From the NCBI GenBank assembly GCA_002429385.1, contig DIZL01000023.1, positions 9,056-24,914 on the forward strand: 15,859 bases of DNA, written 5' to 3'. The position numbers and the translations under genes are program-made. The notes beneath the pieces are model-generated. The model was not told the origin of the DNA and did no database searches. It saw nothing but the letters and a program-made list of their open reading frames with translations. Shown here piece after piece: positions 14,544 to 15,859 of the stretch. Positions within the stretch are counted from its first letter, which is position 1; every line of letters starts with the position of its first letter. Source of the stretch: Prolixibacteraceae bacterium UBA6029 (lineage in GTDB: Bacteria; Bacteroidota; Bacteroidia; Bacteroidales; Prolixibacteraceae).

Positions 14544-14921
14544 TTAAGCAGCTAATGCATAATTTGTTATACCTATGATTTCAAGATATCCAGAATAACC
14601 AGTTACTTCGAAATCTATTATGAGAGTATTATTGTCAAAGCTAATTTTATCATATCCAAGTTCCAAATCCGACCTTTTAATTACCGTCAAAGAACCCTCT
14701 GAAATAAATACAATATTCTCAGATGGGAATAATTGTTCAAATTCATCTTCAATCTTTGTCTCTTCTTCAAGGTAAGATCCGTTTCCTTCAAAAAAACTCA
14801 AAGGAATAATTTCAATCAGATGGCTTCCTGTATTTGACCGATGTTCATACCTTATCAGTATATCCGTGAATTTTGAGGCTAATACCCTCAATTTTTCTTC
14901 TATATAATCTTTTGCTGTCAT
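14544..14921 (-). CDS. Unknown protein with ssrA-like C terminus, candidate antitoxin
   Basis: A 125-residue acidic protein of no family I recognise. An amphipathic N-terminal helix (DYIEEKLRVLASKFTDILIRY) precedes SNTGSHLIEIIPLSFF, an acidic segment (YLEEETKIEDEFEQLFPSEN) and a strand-rich C-terminal half. The chain ends TNYALAA; the last six residues (NYALAA) are identical to the end of the E. coli ssrA tag, the signal read by ClpXP. Its start overlaps the stop of the HEPN-like gene by four bases (ATGA), and its stop lies five bases before the SecB-like gene, so all three are surely cotranscribed. From gene order it is the likely antitoxin and chaperone client. An alternative is that it is the toxin and the HEPN-like protein the antitoxin. 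Confidence 0.55.
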   Translation of the reverse strand: MTAKDYIEEKLRVLASKFTDILIRYEHRSNTGSHLIEIIPLSFFEGNGSYLEEETKIEDEFEQLFPSENIVFISEGSLTVIKRSDLELGYDKISFDNNTLIIDFEVTGYSGYLEIIGITNYALAA

Positions 14922-15325
14922 AAGTTGAAATTAGTGATTAAATATTGTCTGATTTCGTTTGCTTTATCCAAAGCTGTTTGGCCTTTATCATAGCTCACTT
15001 CAATATTTTCGTAATCAGACTCTTCTCTAAACTGTTTTAAGTCCTTAATTGTTCGCTTAAATATTCTGCTTTCTTCAATTCCAACAAATTTTTTCAATTC
15101 ATCCGATATGAAATTTATAATATATTGGTGTGTATGTTGTCCTGTTGTTGAGATATTTACTGATTGAGTTTCATAATCAATACCAGAAAAGTCTTTAATG
15201 GTAAATTTCATTAATTGGAAACAACTGTAATAGGAACAATGTACACTGGGTGCATAATATGCCTCCTTAATTAGAAGTTTTGCTGCGTCAATATTAAATT
15301 CAGATTTCTGTTTAAGCTTACTCAT
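14918..15325 (-). CDS. HEPN-like protein, candidate toxin-antitoxin component
   Basis: A 135-residue, mostly helical protein. FNIDAAKLLIKEAYYAPSVH leading into CSYYSCFQLMKFTI (10-43) follows the first two helices of the PF05168 type of HEPN domain (A..LL.....Y......YY..F). LKQFREESDYEN (96-107) matches the L..R..ADY segment of that group. The catalytic R-x4-6-H pattern is not clearly present: R100 is followed by Y105 rather than histidine, so nuclease activity is doubtful. It is the first gene of the operon, overlapping the next by four bases. A 10-base perfect palindrome lies about 75 bases upstream. HEPN proteins often form two-gene toxin pairs with nucleotidyltransferases, but no nucleotidyltransferase motif is visible in the neighbour. 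Which member is toxic cannot be told from sequence. Confidence 0.55.
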   Translation of the reverse strand: MSKLKQKSEFNIDAAKLLIKEAYYAPSVHCSYYSCFQLMKFTIKDFSGIDYETQSVNISTTGQHTHQYIINFISDELKKFVGIEESRIFKRTIKDLKQFREESDYENIEVSYDKGQTALDKANEIRQYLITNFNL

Positions 15326-15398
15326 AAAGAGGGGACGAATGTACTGCTTTTTTTTCTACTACCAAATTACTACTTTTTATTGTAATATTCAATTTTAA

Positions 15399-15423
15399 TT
15401 TAGTTATTCCCATAATAACTAAA
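15399..15423. promoter_or_regulatory. Perfect palindrome, possible operator of the HEPN/SecB operon
   Basis: TTTAGTTATT, five bases (CCCAT), AATAACTAAA. It lies about 75 bases upstream of the first operon gene. Autoregulated toxin-antitoxin operons commonly carry such operators. A weak hairpin without function is the alternative. Confidence 0.4.
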
Positions 15424-15589
15424 CAATTACTTGCAGTTGTAGTTTTTCATGTGAAAATTATTATTCCTTTCACTAATTCTATCCTCCTGATACACAATAC
15501 CTCCCCAAAGCACTGAAAAATAGTCTATGCAAATAACTGCAAACAACTGCATTACATACAGACAGTCAATAACTTAGTTGTATATTGAT

Positions 15590-15597
15590 TATCTTTG
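15590..15597 (+). promoter_or_regulatory. Candidate -7 element of the DUF6266 gene promoter
   Basis: TATCTTTG matches the Bacteroidota -7 consensus TAnnTTTG exactly and lies about 80 bases upstream of the ATG. No good -33 box was found at 19-21 bases, so this is only half a promoter. Confidence 0.25.
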
Positions 15598-15675
15598 TTT
15601 AGCGAATGATAAAGAAGGAATAACCCGCGTAAAAGTCCAACTGAGTCGGAGCACAAACAATTAAAATTCAGTATA

Positions 15676-15859
15676 ATGGGAACAATTAAACAAGGCATCA
15701 TGGGTGCCTTCTCCGGTAAGACCGGAACAGTCATCGGAAGTAGCTGGAAAGGCATCGCTGTTATGCGTGGAATAGCCCCCAGCATTGCAATTCCCAATAC
15801 ACCGGCTCAGCTCAATCAAAGGGCTAAGTTCTCTGTAGCAGGTAAGTTCTTACGTCCTC
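15676..15859 (+). CDS. DUF6266 family protein, N-terminal part (3' truncated by window edge)
   Basis: The frame starts at the ATG at 15676 and runs off the right edge after 61 residues. It opens with the family signature MGTIKQGIMGAFSGKTGTVIGS, followed by SSWKGIAVMRG and NTPAQLNQRAKFSVAGKFL. DUF6266 proteins, of unknown function, are common in Bacteroidota and often present in several copies. It complements the C-terminal pieces at the left end of the window, though it must be a different copy because the order is reversed. It is richer in G and C than the genes before it, marking the right edge of the AT-rich part of the island. Confidence 0.8.
   Translation, partial: MGTIKQGIMGAFSGKTGTVIGSSWKGIAVMRGIAPSIAIPNTPAQLNQRAKFSVAGKFLRP

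Larger units (their letters stand above)
15326..15675. other. Divergent intergenic region between the HEPN-like operon and the DUF6266 gene
   Basis: An AT-rich 350-base region from which both flanking genes are read outward. It holds a 10-base-arm palindrome (15399-15423), a -7-like element for the DUF6266 gene, and repeats of AACTGCA around 15534-15552. No ORF or RNA gene was recognised. Confidence 0.5.

Overview
The window looks chromosomal and comes from a member of the Bacteroidota. Three things suggest this: DUF6266-family proteins at both ends, promoter-like sites of the Bacteroides type (TTTG-N20-TAnnTTTG) rather than sigma70 boxes, and low-GC coding with few Shine-Dalgarno sites. No integrase, rRNA or tRNA gene was seen. 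It reads as an accessory island built of defence and mobile-type modules, bracketed by DUF6266 sequences.

Layout. 1-2.5 kb: the 3' end of a DUF6266 gene, then a rhuM-family gene, a second DUF6266 3'-end remnant, a YHS-domain lipoprotein gene (minus strand) and a third, more decayed DUF6266 remnant. 2.6-5.3 kb: a promoter, a 40-codon ORF, a helix-turn-helix protein and a roughly 490-residue protein carrying all the palm and finger motifs of family A polymerases. A gene-free, repeat-rich stretch follows. 5.3-7.9 kb: two free-standing toxin- or defence-type genes (Apea-like HEPN and RES domain), each followed by an imperfect dyad, then a decayed gene end. 7.9-14.0 kb: a type I restriction-modification locus, hsdR followed by a fused hsdM-hsdS gene. 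The two are separated by a single-domain Y1 transposase of the RAYT type and about 660 bp of REP-like hairpins, including five copies of an exact 73-bp unit. 14.1-15.3 kb, minus strand: a tight three-gene operon of a HEPN-like protein, an unknown protein ending in NYALAA, and a SecB-like chaperone. 15.7 kb to the end: the start of another DUF6266 gene.

How they may work together. HsdR plus the M-S fusion would form a complete restriction system. The minus-strand operon has the gene order and the parts of a toxin-antitoxin-chaperone (TAC) system. Its middle protein ends in the same residues as an ssrA degradation tag, so it is the natural candidate for a labile antitoxin guarded by the SecB-like partner. 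The HTH and polymerase-like genes look like a replication module from an integrated element. The most novel candidates are the HEPN/SecB operon, the polymerase-like protein, and the RAYT with its own hairpin array inside a restriction locus.
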